From contig JBKEEO010000002.1 of assembly GCA_047777415.1 (NCBI GenBank), positions 1,085,289 to 1,149,288 on the forward strand: a stretch of 64,000 nucleotides of DNA, given 5' to 3'. Shown here piece by piece: positions 1 to 8,441 of the stretch. The position numbers and the translations under genes were made by a program. The DNA is from Caproicibacter sp047777415 (GTDB lineage Bacteria > Bacillota > Clostridia > Oscillospirales > Acutalibacteraceae). How positions within the stretch are numbered: position 1 is the stretch's first letter; every line of letters starts with the position of its first letter. The notes under the pieces were generated by a model. The model did no database searches. It worked only from the letters and a program-made list of their open reading frames with translations, and had not been told where the DNA came from.

Positions 1-29
1 GGAATAGAATAAATAGCCGTAAAACAAAA

Positions 30-70
30 AAAGCCGCGCAGTCCAATTGGGGCTGCACGGCTCTTTTTTA
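30..70 (-). terminator. Intrinsic terminator after the HMA-like gene
   Basis: A 10-bp stem (32-41 with 53-62, one G-U pair when read on the minus strand) is followed on the minus strand by an A/T-rich tail. It sits directly after the stop of the minus-strand gene at 68 and would end the gpmA/HMA-like transcript. Confidence 0.75.
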
Positions 71-307
71 CATAATGTGATTCTGCACTTTCTCGGTAGC
101 CACTTCACATCCGCATTCATCCAGCTCTTTGCGGAGCTGATTGGGATTGGTTCCCGTGGTGTCATAGTCAACGGCTACCGTTTCACGGCCGCGGCTCACG
201 CTGACAGAAATCACCCCCGGAATAGAATCCAAACGGCGCTTGATTTCTTTGCAGTTTCGTTTATCCTCAGGATGTTCCAGCTGAAAATAGACACTTGCCT
301 TAGACAA
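68..307 (-). CDS. Small HMA-like (heavy-metal-associated fold) protein
   Basis: A 79-residue protein. The open frame runs further upstream, but I place the start at a TTG (305-307) because a strong GGGGAGGTGA site lies 4-7 bases before it and similarity to the fold begins there. The sequence shows a beta-alpha-beta pattern with a central stretch IPGVISVSVSRGRETVAVDY, as in HMA-domain proteins. The usual metal-binding CxxC loop is absent; the only cysteines are one near residue 19 and a Cys-Gly-Cys near the end, so metal binding is uncertain. It lies 58 bases downstream of gpmA on the same strand and probably shares its transcript. Confidence 0.7.
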   Translation of the reverse strand: MSKASVYFQLEHPEDKRNCKEIKRRLDSIPGVISVSVSRGRETVAVDYDTTGTNPNQLRKELDECGCEVATEKVQNHIM

Positions 308-365
308 GAAATCACCTCCCCGCTTAGTATGTACGTGGAGGGATACTTCTATCAGAAATTCATGG

Positions 366-1112
366 TTATCCCACTTTTCCCTGATTGGCAACGCTTTGAA
401 TTTTTGATTGAATCAAGGCAGGGTCTCCGAGATATCTCTTATCCGTTACGTTCAAGTGTTCGTCAAAAGTATAAACGAGCGGGATACCTGTGGGAATATT
501 TACTTTGGTAATGTCTTCTTTTGAAAGTTTTTCAAAATAGTAGACAAGCGCTCGGATGGAATTTCCATGAGCGGCAATTAAAACACGTTTGCCTTGCTCC
601 ATGTCTTTGCGGATGTTTTCCTCAAAGAACGGGACAACCCTGGCGATGGTATCTTGCAAACTTTCACCAAGCGGTAATTCCTGTGGAGATTCATTTCTGT
701 ACGGTTCCTGGCGATGCGGGCTTCTGTCATCATCCTCTGTGAGCAGCGGAGGGCGAACATCAAACGACCGCCGCCAGATATGCACCTGCTCTTCGCCGTA
801 TTTCTGCGCTGTCTGTGCCTTGTTTAGTCCTTGAAGGGCACCGTAATGCCGCTCGTTCAGTTTCCAACTTTTCACAATCGGCAGCCATTCACGGTCCATT
901 TGCTTCAAAACAAGATTCAGCGTATGAATGGCGCGCTTTAAATAGGAAGTGTAGCAAATATCAAAATCAAACCCTGACTGCTTGAGAAGGCGACCTGCAT
1001 TTTCAGCCTCTGTTTTCCCCGTCTCGGACAAATTCACATCCGTCCAGCCGGTAAAAAGATTTTTTCTGTTCCATTCACTTTCTCCGTGCCGAATTAGTAC
1101 CAATTTCATCAT
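366..1112 (-). CDS. gpmA: 2,3-bisphosphoglycerate-dependent phosphoglycerate mutase
   Basis: Interconverts 3- and 2-phosphoglycerate in glycolysis through a phosphohistidine. The N-terminus has the phosphohistidine motif LIRHGESEWN, followed by FTGWTDVNLSETG and the ERHYGALQGLNKA signature; the second histidine is in the AAHGNSIRALV segment. The length of about 248 residues matches GpmA, not the shorter broad-specificity phosphatases. There are two adjacent ATG codons (1112 and 1109) behind a GGGGG site; either could be used. It sits between a nitroreductase upstream and a small HMA-like gene downstream. Confidence 0.93.
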   Translation of the reverse strand: MMKLVLIRHGESEWNRKNLFTGWTDVNLSETGKTEAENAGRLLKQSGFDFDICYTSYLKRAIHTLNLVLKQMDREWLPIVKSWKLNERHYGALQGLNKAQTAQKYGEEQVHIWRRSFDVRPPLLTEDDDRSPHRQEPYRNESPQELPLGESLQDTIARVVPFFEENIRKDMEQGKRVLIAAHGNSIRALVYYFEKLSKEDITKVNIPTGIPLVYTFDEHLNVTDKRYLGDPALIQSKIQSVANQGKVG

Positions 1113-1123
1113 AATTCCCCCTT

Positions 1124-1729
1124 TTAACGGAATACTTTCATCCGCTCATCCACAGGCTGAAAATCTTTGGGACCTGCTTCCCCCGTTACATTTCCAAACG
1201 GCATTTGTCCCAGCAGCTTCCAGCTTTTCGGAGCGTTCCAGTTTTCACGCACTGTTTCGTCGATTAACGGGTTATAATGCTGAAGGTTTGCCCCCAGTCC
1301 GGCTTCTTCCAATGCCGTCCAAACAGCAAGCTGCAGCATGCCGGAAGATTGAAGCGACCAAACAGGGAAATTTTCCCGATACAATGGATATTTTTCTTGC
1401 AGCTTTGTGACAACATCTTGATCCTCAAAAAAGAGTACGGTGCCATACCCGCGTGAAAACGAATTAATTTTTTCTTCCGTTTTTGGAAAACTCTCTTTTG
1501 GCACCATTGCCCGCAATATATTTTTAGTTTCCTCCCATAACTTATGATGGCTCTTTCCAAACAAAACAATCACTCGGGCACTTTGGGAATTAAATGCACT
1601 TGGCGAAGCTTTCACCGCTCTGCGAATGATAGAAATAATTTCCTCTTGCGAAACGGTCGGCTCATTGCCAATGGAATAAATAGAACGGCGGTTTTCCAAT
1701 GCCTGCAAAAAACTGCGATTTATATTCAT
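1124..1729 (-). CDS. Nitroreductase family protein
   Basis: A 201-residue FMN-dependent oxidoreductase-like protein. The early RRSIYSIG segment and the SPSAFNSQSARVIVLFG segment are the usual flavin-binding pieces of the nitroreductase fold, and the region around LQLAVWTALEEAGLGANLQHYN is the second flavin/dimer segment. It resembles the YdgI/HBN1 branch. The substrate cannot be told from sequence. It ends only 11 bases before gpmA, so the two are probably co-transcribed. Confidence 0.85.
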   Translation of the reverse strand: MNINRSFLQALENRRSIYSIGNEPTVSQEEIISIIRRAVKASPSAFNSQSARVIVLFGKSHHKLWEETKNILRAMVPKESFPKTEEKINSFSRGYGTVLFFEDQDVVTKLQEKYPLYRENFPVWSLQSSGMLQLAVWTALEEAGLGANLQHYNPLIDETVRENWNAPKSWKLLGQMPFGNVTGEAGPKDFQPVDERMKVFR

Positions 1730-1929
1730 TTGATATGCCCCATTTCATAGTTCTTTTCTATTCTTATCATAACGGATTTCATTGGTAATATCCACCCTAA
1801 AAACAGAGAATTAAAATGGTAAAATAAGATAATTTTTATATATTTATAATAATAATTATTATTTTAGTATCTTTACAGTACCAAGGAGTGTCATTATAAT
1901 AAAAAGGCGAAAAAATGGAGGTAAGGCAT

Positions 1930-2259
1930 ATGGATTTTGAGTTTTGTAAAATGGAAATATTTGTACCGAAAACACATTTTGAACCTGTCAGAAAAGCATT
2001 ACAGAGCGTGGACGCCGGACACATTGGGAATTACGACAGTTGTCTTTCGTACAGCGAAGTCGTTGGATGTTGGCGTCCTTTAAACGGCAGCCAGCCGTTT
2101 CTGGGAAAGCAAGGAGAGTTATGCAGCGCTTCGGAACTGCGGGTGGAGGTTCTGTGCCGAAAGGAAAAAGTGGATGAAACGATAAAAGCGGTCAAGGCGG
2201 CCCATCCCTATGAAGTGCCCGTCATCAATGTGATTCCCCTTTATCGGACGGGATTGTAA
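1930..2259 (+). CDS. NIF3/YqfO C-terminal-domain-like protein
   Basis: A 109-residue protein similar to the CutA-like domain inserted in or appended to NIF3/YqfO proteins: it opens with KMEIFVPKTHFEPVRKAL, contains GHIGNYDSCLSYSEVVG, and ends with AAHPYEVPVINVIPL, all typical of that family. The start is the ATG at 1930 because GGAGG lies 8-12 bases upstream; the earlier ATG at 1915 overlaps the ribosome site. Function of the stand-alone domain is unknown. It appears monocistronic. Confidence 0.8.
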   Translation: MDFEFCKMEIFVPKTHFEPVRKALQSVDAGHIGNYDSCLSYSEVVGCWRPLNGSQPFLGKQGELCSASELRVEVLCRKEKVDETIKAVKAAHPYEVPVINVIPLYRTGL

Positions 2260-2365
2260 GCGAATCATTTTTAATCTGATGTACTGCCATAACCCAAGCG
2301 TCTGCACGGGAAATTCCTAATCCTATGGCATGTAATTTTGCTTTTTCGTATTCTTTTTACAGAAA

Positions 2366-2395
2366 TTGACCTTTCTCGCCTTTGGAGCATAGTAT
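2366..2395 (+). promoter_or_regulatory. Sigma-A-type promoter for the 31-residue peptide
   Basis: TTGACC at 2366-2371 and TAGTAT at 2390-2395 with an 18-base spacer. It lies about 30 bases before the ribosome site of the small Cys/Trp/Arg-rich gene. Confidence 0.5.
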
Positions 2396-2427
2396 GTAAT
2401 ATCATCTCCAAAGGAGGGATAAACAAG

Positions 2428-2523
2428 ATGTGTTGGTATTATTGGTATCGATTTGGGCCCTGGGGGCGCTGCTGGTGCCGGTGCTGTTGTTGGCGCCGCC
2501 GTCGCAGGCGTCGCTGCAGATAA
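2428..2523 (+). CDS. 31-residue Cys/Trp/Arg-rich microprotein
   Basis: No known family recognised. The ATG follows an AAAGGAGGG site by 7 bases. The peptide begins MCWYYWYRFGPWGRCW and continues with a Cys-rich turn (CRCCCW) and a run of seven arginines ending in Cys-Arg. It therefore has an aromatic head, a cysteine cluster (six of 31 residues) and a strongly basic tail. Promoter, ribosome site and terminator together form a complete unit, which argues for a real gene. Nucleic-acid binding, membrane activity or metal binding are possible but unsupported. Confidence 0.6.
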   Translation: MCWYYWYRFGPWGRCWCRCCCWRRRRRRRCR

Positions 2524-2530
2524 TATAGAG

Positions 2531-2568
2531 AGGCAGACCGCCCAATATGGGCGGCCTGTCTGTTTTGC
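2531..2568 (+). terminator. Terminator after the microprotein gene
   Basis: The GACCGCCC / GGGCGGCC stem with a short loop is followed by TGTCTGTTTT. It starts 8 bases after the microprotein stop codon. The remaining stretch to 2775 shows nothing else that I can name. Confidence 0.75.
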
Positions 2569-2775
2569 ACTAAATTACCGTTCACAAAGCCTTGTTTGCA
2601 TTTTGTAATAATCGTATTATCAGCAAACTGATACCGTCCGTATGCTGAAGATAAATCGCCAAATCTATTTTTTCGTCATCTAATACGAGTAAAACCCAAA
2701 AAATATACGGTTTTTTTCAATTCTGCACATTTACAATTTACATAAAATTCGATATTATTATTTAGAGGATAGTAT

Positions 2776-2822
2776 TGGTGATGAGGCTCACCATAATGTG
2801 TTTGATTGACGGCTTCTGCTTT
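2776..2822 (+). promoter_or_regulatory. Fluoride riboswitch (crcB motif)
   Basis: The sequence GGTGATGAGGCTCACC at 2777-2792, then an A/T-rich loop, then GACGGCTTCTGC at 2808-2819 fits the crcB-motif aptamer: a GGNGATGAGGC opening, a CACC partner strand, and a GGCNTCT closing strand pairing with GAGGC. It lies 46 bases before crcB, the typical target. Fluoride binding should turn the exporter on. Confidence 0.85.
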
Positions 2823-2867
2823 AGGTTGAGAGCAAAAGTCGTTTTATTTTTTGAAAGGCGGTATTCT

Positions 2868-3257
2868 ATGAAGGCGAGCCGGATTTTAATTGTAGGTATG
2901 GGCGGATTCTTTGGAGCAGCTCTAAGATATTTGATTTCCAGCATGGCTGTAAAGCTATGGAGCGATTTCCCACTGGGCACATTGATGGTCAACTTAGCGG
3001 GTGGATTTATAATGGGCTTTATTATGGAAGCTGCGTCCGGCTCGTGGTCTATTTCAGACGGTATGAAAATCTTTTTGACAACCGGCATGATGGGCGGACT
3101 GACAACATTCTCAACATTCAGCTATGAAACCGTCTCCCTGTTTTCCGAAGAAAACTACTGGATTGGCGGGCTCAACGTTGGTCTAAATTTATGCCTTGCC
3201 CTGCTGGCTTGCTGGGCCGGCAAATCGGTGGCACGAATGCTTTATGGCATCGCATAA
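2868..3257 (+). CDS. crcB: Fluoride channel CrcB/Fluc
   Basis: A 129-residue four-helix membrane protein that exports fluoride as a dual-topology dimer. Visible family motifs are GGFFGAALRYLIS near the start, the GTLMVNLAGGFIMG helix with the conserved asparagine, and the GMMGGLTTFSTFSYET segment with the phenylalanine-rich pore lining. The start at 2868 is chosen over an upstream in-frame codon because homology begins there and GAAAGGCGG precedes it. A fluoride riboswitch lies in the leader. Confidence 0.93.
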   Translation: MKASRILIVGMGGFFGAALRYLISSMAVKLWSDFPLGTLMVNLAGGFIMGFIMEAASGSWSISDGMKIFLTTGMMGGLTTFSTFSYETVSLFSEENYWIGGLNVGLNLCLALLACWAGKSVARMLYGIA

Positions 3258-3361
3258 ATTGACTTTTGCTAAATTGGAATTTATAATACAGATTGTCTGA
3301 ATCTGTCACAATTTGTTTTCGCAGCTTTATACTGATTTGAATTAGAAATGGAGCGAGACCT

Positions 3362-4207
3362 TTGGCGAATTTTCAGCATCGGAAGATATTACGAAGACGA
3401 ATTTTTTATATCTGTTTATTGGTTATATTTTCAGCAGCAGCGTCTTTTATGGTTTCTTTTTACTTCGATAAAACGGCGAACGCAGACATAACACCTTCCG
3501 AGGAATCTGCAGTTGAATCCGAAACAGAATCAGCGTCAGAATCCGACAACAATACCAGTAGCTCACAGGCTGAACAGGAAAACCCATTACATATGATTCC
3601 GGTAGCACACATCAGCGGAGAAAATCAATTAAGCACCGGATGTGAACTGGTCAGCGCCATGATGCTTCTGAACCATTACGGTATTTCTACCACTGCGGAT
3701 CAAATTGTTTCACGTACACCAAAAGTTTCCCTGCTTTCTGAAGGCGGCAGTGTTTATGGCATGAGTCCGAATCAGGCATTCATTGGGGATCCGCGCTCGT
3801 CCGACGGACTCGGATGCTATGCCACAGTTCTCACCGCCGTTGTAAATTCCTATTTTTGGGACAACGATGAGAAAGAAGCCGTTAATCTCACCGGAACGGA
3901 ACTTACACAGTTGGCACAGGATTATCTATCGAAAGGCTCTCCTGTCATCATTTGGGCAACGGTTGATATGAAAGATCCCACCCCCGGCCCTAGCTGGATA
4001 CTTGCGGATACAAATGAAACATTCCAGTGGATTTCAGGCGAACATTGCCTTTTAATGGTGGGATTTGACGAAGAAAGATACTATTTTAATGACCCTTATG
4101 ATCTTACCGGAGTAAAAAGCTATTCAAAATCTGTGGTAGAAGAAAGATATCGCCAAATGGGCAAGCAGGCTGTTGCTGTCCGTGATATTGCAGATGCTGC
4201 GGCTTAA
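3362..4207 (+). CDS. Membrane-anchored C39-like peptidase family protein
   Basis: A 281-residue protein starting at TTG. Residues about 10-35 form a basic-then-hydrophobic signal anchor, followed by an acidic Ser/Glu-rich linker, then a C39_2-type domain. The catalytic cysteine is in the STGCELVSAMMLLNHYG segment, and the histidine is in SGEHCLLMVGFDEE, followed by YYFNDPY. These are the hallmarks of extracellular papain-like C39 proteins outside bacteriocin transporters. Substrate unknown. Weak GGAGCGAG ribosome site. No obvious operon partner except DUF523, 33 bases downstream. Confidence 0.82.
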   Translation: MANFQHRKILRRRIFYICLLVIFSAAASFMVSFYFDKTANADITPSEESAVESETESASESDNNTSSSQAEQENPLHMIPVAHISGENQLSTGCELVSAMMLLNHYGISTTADQIVSRTPKVSLLSEGGSVYGMSPNQAFIGDPRSSDGLGCYATVLTAVVNSYFWDNDEKEAVNLTGTELTQLAQDYLSKGSPVIIWATVDMKDPTPGPSWILADTNETFQWISGEHCLLMVGFDEERYYFNDPYDLTGVKSYSKSVVEERYRQMGKQAVAVRDIADAAA

Positions 4208-4240
4208 AAACATTGTCTGATGAGAAAGGAATATGCAACC

Positions 4241-4696
4241 GTGAATCTGCTTGTCAGTGCTTGTCTTCTTGGCGTAAATTGCCGATACAACGGCACGGGC
4301 TGCGCGAATGACAAAGTTTTAGAACTGCGAAAACAGCACAATCTGATTCCTGTTTGCCCGGAGCAGCTCGGCGGTCTGCCAACGCCCCGCGACCCTGTGG
4401 AGTTAGCAAACGGCCGTGCGGTCACTTGCAACGGCGCAGACCGTACCATGCAATTTTCATTAGGTGCGCAGGAAACGCTTCGTCTTGCGCGGCTTTTTAA
4501 CTGCAGCGCCGCGATACTAAAAACCCGCAGTCCTTCCTGCGGATTCGGAAAAATTTACGATGGAAGCTTTTCGGGTACCTTAACGAACGGAAACGGAATT
4601 ACTGCAGAAAAGCTGATACAAGCCAAAATTCCCGTTTATAATGAAGAGAACTGTGACCAAATTCCCAGCGGATCAGTGCTTGATATTCCCAAATAG
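4241..4696 (+). CDS. DUF523 family protein
   Basis: About 151 residues from a GTG at 4241, which follows AGAAAGGA by 10 bases; an upstream ATG at 4220 is in frame but overlaps that site. The family opening LLVSACLLGVNCRYNG and the later conserved PVCPEQLGGLPTPR and KTRSPSCGFG segments are all present. Several conserved cysteines suggest a metal or cluster, but the biochemical role is not established. Confidence 0.87.
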   Translation: MNLLVSACLLGVNCRYNGTGCANDKVLELRKQHNLIPVCPEQLGGLPTPRDPVELANGRAVTCNGADRTMQFSLGAQETLRLARLFNCSAAILKTRSPSCGFGKIYDGSFSGTLTNGNGITAEKLIQAKIPVYNEENCDQIPSGSVLDIPK

Positions 4697-4799
4697 TGAA
4701 TTTTGGAGCATTAAATAGTTATTAATTTCAATGAATTCCGATTTAAAATGGACAAACAAAACACAGACCAACTGATTGAAAGTTATAGATAGGAGCAAT

Positions 4800-4858
4800 A
4801 GTGGCCGGCACTACATCTAGTAAGATGCAAATGCCGGCCATTTTGACTGTTTTTCTCT
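4800..4858 (+). terminator. Intrinsic terminator after the DUF523 gene
   Basis: A perfect GTGGCCGGCA / TGCCGGCCA(T) stem (4801-4810 with 4831-4840) carries an inner hairpin, followed by TTTTGACTGTTTTTC. It closes the plus-strand C39/DUF523 group; the next genes run on the minus strand. Confidence 0.8.
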
Positions 4859-4979
4859 AAATTATGTAAATGCCTGCTGATTCGGATTTCAATGTCTAAC
4901 AACAACCAAAATGTCTCACGATTCAGAGAGCCTTATACATAGCCATTTCCTGTATCAAAGGTATGTAAAAGTGCAGTGC

Positions 4980-5537
4980 TTACTTTAAATCCAACCTTTT
5001 TAAAGCAGGCAAAGTAATCCGCAGCAATGTGGATGTTGCCGAACCTGTAATCACCGCTGATACCAACAGAACAGGGAAGTAACTCCACAACAAAAGATTG
5101 GTGTATAAAAGAGAAACCACGGCAATCTGCCCAAAATTATGGAATACCGCTCCCACAATGCTAATCATTAGATAGGAGATTTTTTCTCTAAATATTTCCA
5201 TGCAAAGAATCATGACAAGGATGGATAATATCCCACCGCTAAAGCTCAGCAACCCCGCAATAAAACCACGCGTTAAAAACACAAATAATGATTTTAAAAC
5301 TGCAAGCATTATGGCATCCCTTTTGTGCAAAAAGAAAAGCGAATACATGACCACAATATTTGATAATCCCAGTTTAATGCCCGGCACAGGCATGGGAATC
5401 GGCACCTGATATTCCACAATGGTCATGACCAAAGCCGCGGCAAACAGCAGCGCGGTTAAAACCATCCGTTTAATTGCAGCAGAATCCATCCAGCGGTCCG
5501 CTTTATGATTCGTCTCTGTCTTTTCCTGCTTTAACAT
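4980..5537 (-). CDS. Gx transporter / heptaprenyl diphosphate synthase component I-like
   Basis: A 185-residue integral membrane protein with about five or six hydrophobic helices. The opening helix and the PIPMPVPGIKLGLSNIVVMY segment are typical of the Gx transporter family (older name: heptaprenyl diphosphate synthase component I), which looks like the S-component of an ECF transporter. The FFLHKRDAIMLAVLKSL motif also fits. The cargo is unknown. In relatives the gene is linked to a NusG-II-domain protein and a polyprenyl synthetase, exactly as here, although the synthetase is broken. Confidence 0.85.
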   Translation of the reverse strand: MLKQEKTETNHKADRWMDSAAIKRMVLTALLFAAALVMTIVEYQVPIPMPVPGIKLGLSNIVVMYSLFFLHKRDAIMLAVLKSLFVFLTRGFIAGLLSFSGGILSILVMILCMEIFREKISYLMISIVGAVFHNFGQIAVVSLLYTNLLLWSYFPVLLVSAVITGSATSTLLRITLPALKRLDLK

Positions 5538-5547
5538 GTTCCTTTTC

Positions 5548-5937
5548 CTAACCTATTACAATATCGGGGTCATTTGTGTTGCGACCGTCTTTTGCCACAA
5601 TTTTTATAATAATCTGATTGGGCAGGCAGGCTGCACTCTGTCCAACAGTCCGCAGTCTTCCCGCTTTAATGCAGATTTTATCCGGACAATCGGATTCTTC
5701 AAAACAGATACTTCCGTCGCTGAATTGATGAAATACCACATGTTCGTTTTGTGGAATAGAAAATGTGCGGTCTATCTTTTGGGTTAAATCGACGGTTTCC
5801 ACCAGCTCGGACTGATAGTAAATTTCTGCAACTGCGCCGGTCGAACTGTATTTAAACTGATAATACATCCATCCAGCTGCGCTTATAAAGAAAACGCCAA
5901 GGAGGATCAAAAAATCGGTCTTTTTAATAAACTTCAT
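5548..5937 (-). CDS. NusG domain II-containing protein
   Basis: A 129-residue protein with one N-terminal transmembrane helix (about residues 8-28) and an extracytoplasmic beta-rich domain. The FEESDCPDKICIKAGRL segment with its Cys-x4-Cys pair and the SAACLPNQIIIKI segment are characteristic of the NusG_II family. The exact role is unknown; the family is repeatedly found beside Gx transporters and is thought to assist prenyl or quinone-related processes. It ends 10 bases before the Gx gene. Confidence 0.83.
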   Translation of the reverse strand: MKFIKKTDFLILLGVFFISAAGWMYYQFKYSSTGAVAEIYYQSELVETVDLTQKIDRTFSIPQNEHVVFHQFSDGSICFEESDCPDKICIKAGRLRTVGQSAACLPNQIIIKIVAKDGRNTNDPDIVIG

Positions 5938-6600
5938 TGGTTCCTCCAGTTACAATGAGCAGTATCCTCCAATTAGGAACTAGCTTGAAAATAAATTTCT
6001 CATAAAAAGCGTGTAGTGGACGGCTGTGTGCAAGCATATGATTTTTATCATTTCTTGCTGCGGCTTTTTTCAGCCCATAAAATGCTCGGTCTAGAATATT
6101 TTGTATTCTGTCTTTTTTTGCCTGCGTTGCATTCAGCAAATTCAAGTATTGCCGTGCTTTCTCGTAATATCGTTTGGCGACTGAGTGCGTGAATTCAAAA
6201 TCGGGATAATGCTTCCGGTTTTCAACAAGCGATGCTCAGCTTCAGTGCAGGGCAAAACAGATAGTTGCCGCAAACGACAGCTGTATGCTTTGCGTAAATT
6301 TTTTGCAGGACAGTATCCCTCTGCGCAAATCTGCGTCGTTAAGCACATCGTCATAAATCAAGTTGCAAGGTGCAAAATCTCCACAGCTGCAGCGAATCGA
6401 ATTGCATCCGGCGAAACATATCCCTAGTTGTCGGAACAAGAAAGAACTGTTCGCGTACGTATAAATTTTCTTCTGGAATAAGCCAAATGACGCATGTATT
6501 CGTGCAAAGTGGCTGGCGAGCCAATCAGTGCAGAATTCATTTCACTTTTGACAAGCTTTGCCGCTTCTTCTATTCGAATCAGTTCAGTACTTTTTTTGAC
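5924..6600 (-). pseudogene. Decayed polyprenyl synthetase
   Basis: Reading the minus strand from 6600, the protein pieces are VKKSTELIRIEEAAKLVKSE, then RKFIRTRTVLSCSDN and a TAG stop, then PDAIRFAAAVEILHLAT and, after a one-base deletion, LIYDDVLNDADLRRG, the first aspartate-rich motif of trans-prenyl synthases. A further frame change gives AVVCGNYLF. An internal part, including the second Asp-rich region, is missing, and a C-terminal helix (AKRYYEKARQYLNLL) survives. At least one stop, two frameshifts and one internal deletion make it non-functional. This would have been component II beside the Gx gene. Confidence 0.72.
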
Positions 6601-6799
6601 TGATCACGATAAATAACTGACTCACTAGCTAACATTCAGTACCGTCAATACAGCTATTAATTATAGGATTCGCAATATGAAAAGTCAAGATAAGGTATTG
6701 ATTTCGTACGAACTGCTATTTCATACGATTAATTTCATATCGCGAATTCCCTCAAACACAACCTTAATTTCAATGGATTGTGACGGAAAGCCATACATG

Positions 6800-6847
6800 C
6801 TTTATAAAAAATATGGGACAAGCCGCACATGAATGCGGCTGTCCCGA
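6800..6847 (-). terminator. Terminator of the cold-shock gene
   Basis: On the minus strand GGGACAGCCGCA pairs with TGCGGCTTGTCCC around a short loop (6815-6845), followed by ATATTTTTTAT. It lies 50 bases past the cold-shock stop codon. The stretch 6601-6799 between this and the pseudogene start shows no gene. Confidence 0.8.
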
Positions 6848-6895
6848 GTTTAGGGCAAATTGTTTAACGCATAACCCCATAGTTTGGTCTTAGTT

Positions 6896-7108
6896 TTACT
6901 CAATCACCGTAACATTTGCAGCGCGCTGTTTGCCGTTGCGAGCATCTGTCTCGGTGTCGTAAGAAACTTTCTGACCTTCGGAAAGAGTTTTATATCCATC
7001 CGCCTGAATGGCAGAAAAATGCACGAATACATCTTCCCCACCATCGTCGTTGGAGATAAATCCATAGCCCTTTTCCGCGTTAAACCATTTTACTGTGCCT
7101 TTATTCAT
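6896..7108 (-). CDS. Cold-shock protein (CspA family)
   Basis: A 70-residue single-stranded nucleic-acid-binding OB-fold protein. RNP1 (KGYGFISN) and RNP2 (DVFVHFSAI) are intact after the opening GTVKWFNAEKG. The ATG at 7108 is preferred over an in-frame GTG at 7120, because GGAGG lies about 12 bases upstream of it and overlaps the GTG. The leader carries a 15-bp inverted repeat (7155-7212), which may be part of temperature-dependent control. Confidence 0.93.
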   Translation of the reverse strand: MNKGTVKWFNAEKGYGFISNDDGGEDVFVHFSAIQADGYKTLSEGQKVSYDTETDARNGKQRAANVTVIE

Positions 7109-7154
7109 TTTGAAAAGCACCTCCGATATTAGTATGTCCTCATGTGAAGCAAAA

Positions 7155-7212
7155 AACTCACATCTTTATACAGGTCATCAAACGTTCAATGACTTACATA
7201 AAGATGTGAGTT
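7155..7212 (-). repeat. Perfect 15-bp inverted repeat in the csp leader
   Basis: AACTCACATCTTTAT at 7155-7169 is the exact reverse complement of 7198-7212, with a 28-base loop. It lies about 50-105 bases upstream of the cold-shock start, inside the probable 5' untranslated region. No poly-T follows on the minus strand, so it looks like leader structure rather than a terminator. Confidence 0.65.
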
Positions 7213-8441
7213 CCATTGGCACATTTATGAGACGATTTCATTGTAACATACAGCAGTTGATTTGTCAAACAGTATTTTCTTTCAGATAGTGTCAAGTTGT
7301 TGTAGGATAATTAAAGTTAAAGGTATCCCCATCTTTTTGATACAAAACCTGCTATATAGCATACCCGCTCTGTTGTATGCCCTTTAATATAGTTAATATT
7401 GGAGTTTTTTTGCCCATATTAAAAACAGGTATGTTATTTAACTTCTCATACGTGGTTTTGCTAAATACTTCCTTGGCCTTCTTAATTGTCTCTTGTTTTA
7501 TCTTGTATTGTTGTTTTGCTTTTGTAAAATGATTGGGAGTTATCTTTCCACCATTTTGGCAATAAATCCTTATGTCGGCTATGGCTTTTAGCCCTTTCTT
7601 GCTCCAGCCCATAGGTCGAGAACTAAATCGGCTGGATAATACATGGCTAATATGACCCTCTGTGCAGCTACCATCTACTCCATCTTTTTTGTATATTGTG
7701 ATAGCTTTCCAGTTGTTTTTTATGTAGTTTTTAAATTGATTTATTCTCTCTCGTTTTTTAGGGCTCTGGGCAGTCTGCTTAAGTTCATCCACCAGTTTAC
7801 TAAATCTTGGCAAGTCACCTTCGTAAATACTGCTGTATATCGCTTTTCTGTATTGCCATTGCCCTGCTGTAGCTTCAAGTAGTGCTTTGTTTAGATGATA
7901 TTTGTCTAGGACCATTTTGGATTTGGGTAACCATTCTTGGCCGGTCTTTATCCATAAGGCTCCGTCTCCGTGAATATAGATGCGTTTTAGATAGTCTATG
8001 TCATATCTATCGTAAATGTAGTTGGCAACTTTTAGCCATGTTTCTTCAAGGTCCTGGCCAAATCCGTGTATATGGTGGGGGTTTATGCATTCTCCGCGTT
8101 TTGCTATTCTTTTTGTGCCTTCGTATATGGTAATCAGGGGAACTTTTGCATTTTTGCCATCTTGTAGGGCTACATGGTCTTCATCGGCATCTATGTGGAG
8201 AAATTGTACTTTGCGCTTTGGACTTTCAGTTTCTATCTTTAGTTTTTCTTCATTTACTTTTCTTGTTTTGTTCATTACGGTTTGCCTGCTTACAATACCG
8301 CCGGTTGCATGTAGACTGCTTTTTGCATAGGAGTTATCACTAGAGTACTCTACCATATCTGCTGCTACTGCAGTTGATATTCTTTCATAGGGGTCGATTC
8401 CTAAGGCTGTATCGACTAGGTATATATATGTATCATTTTTC

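Noticed and set aside
47..511. 154-codon plus-strand open frame
   Set aside because: Antisense to the HMA-like and gpmA genes, with composition of a shadow frame.
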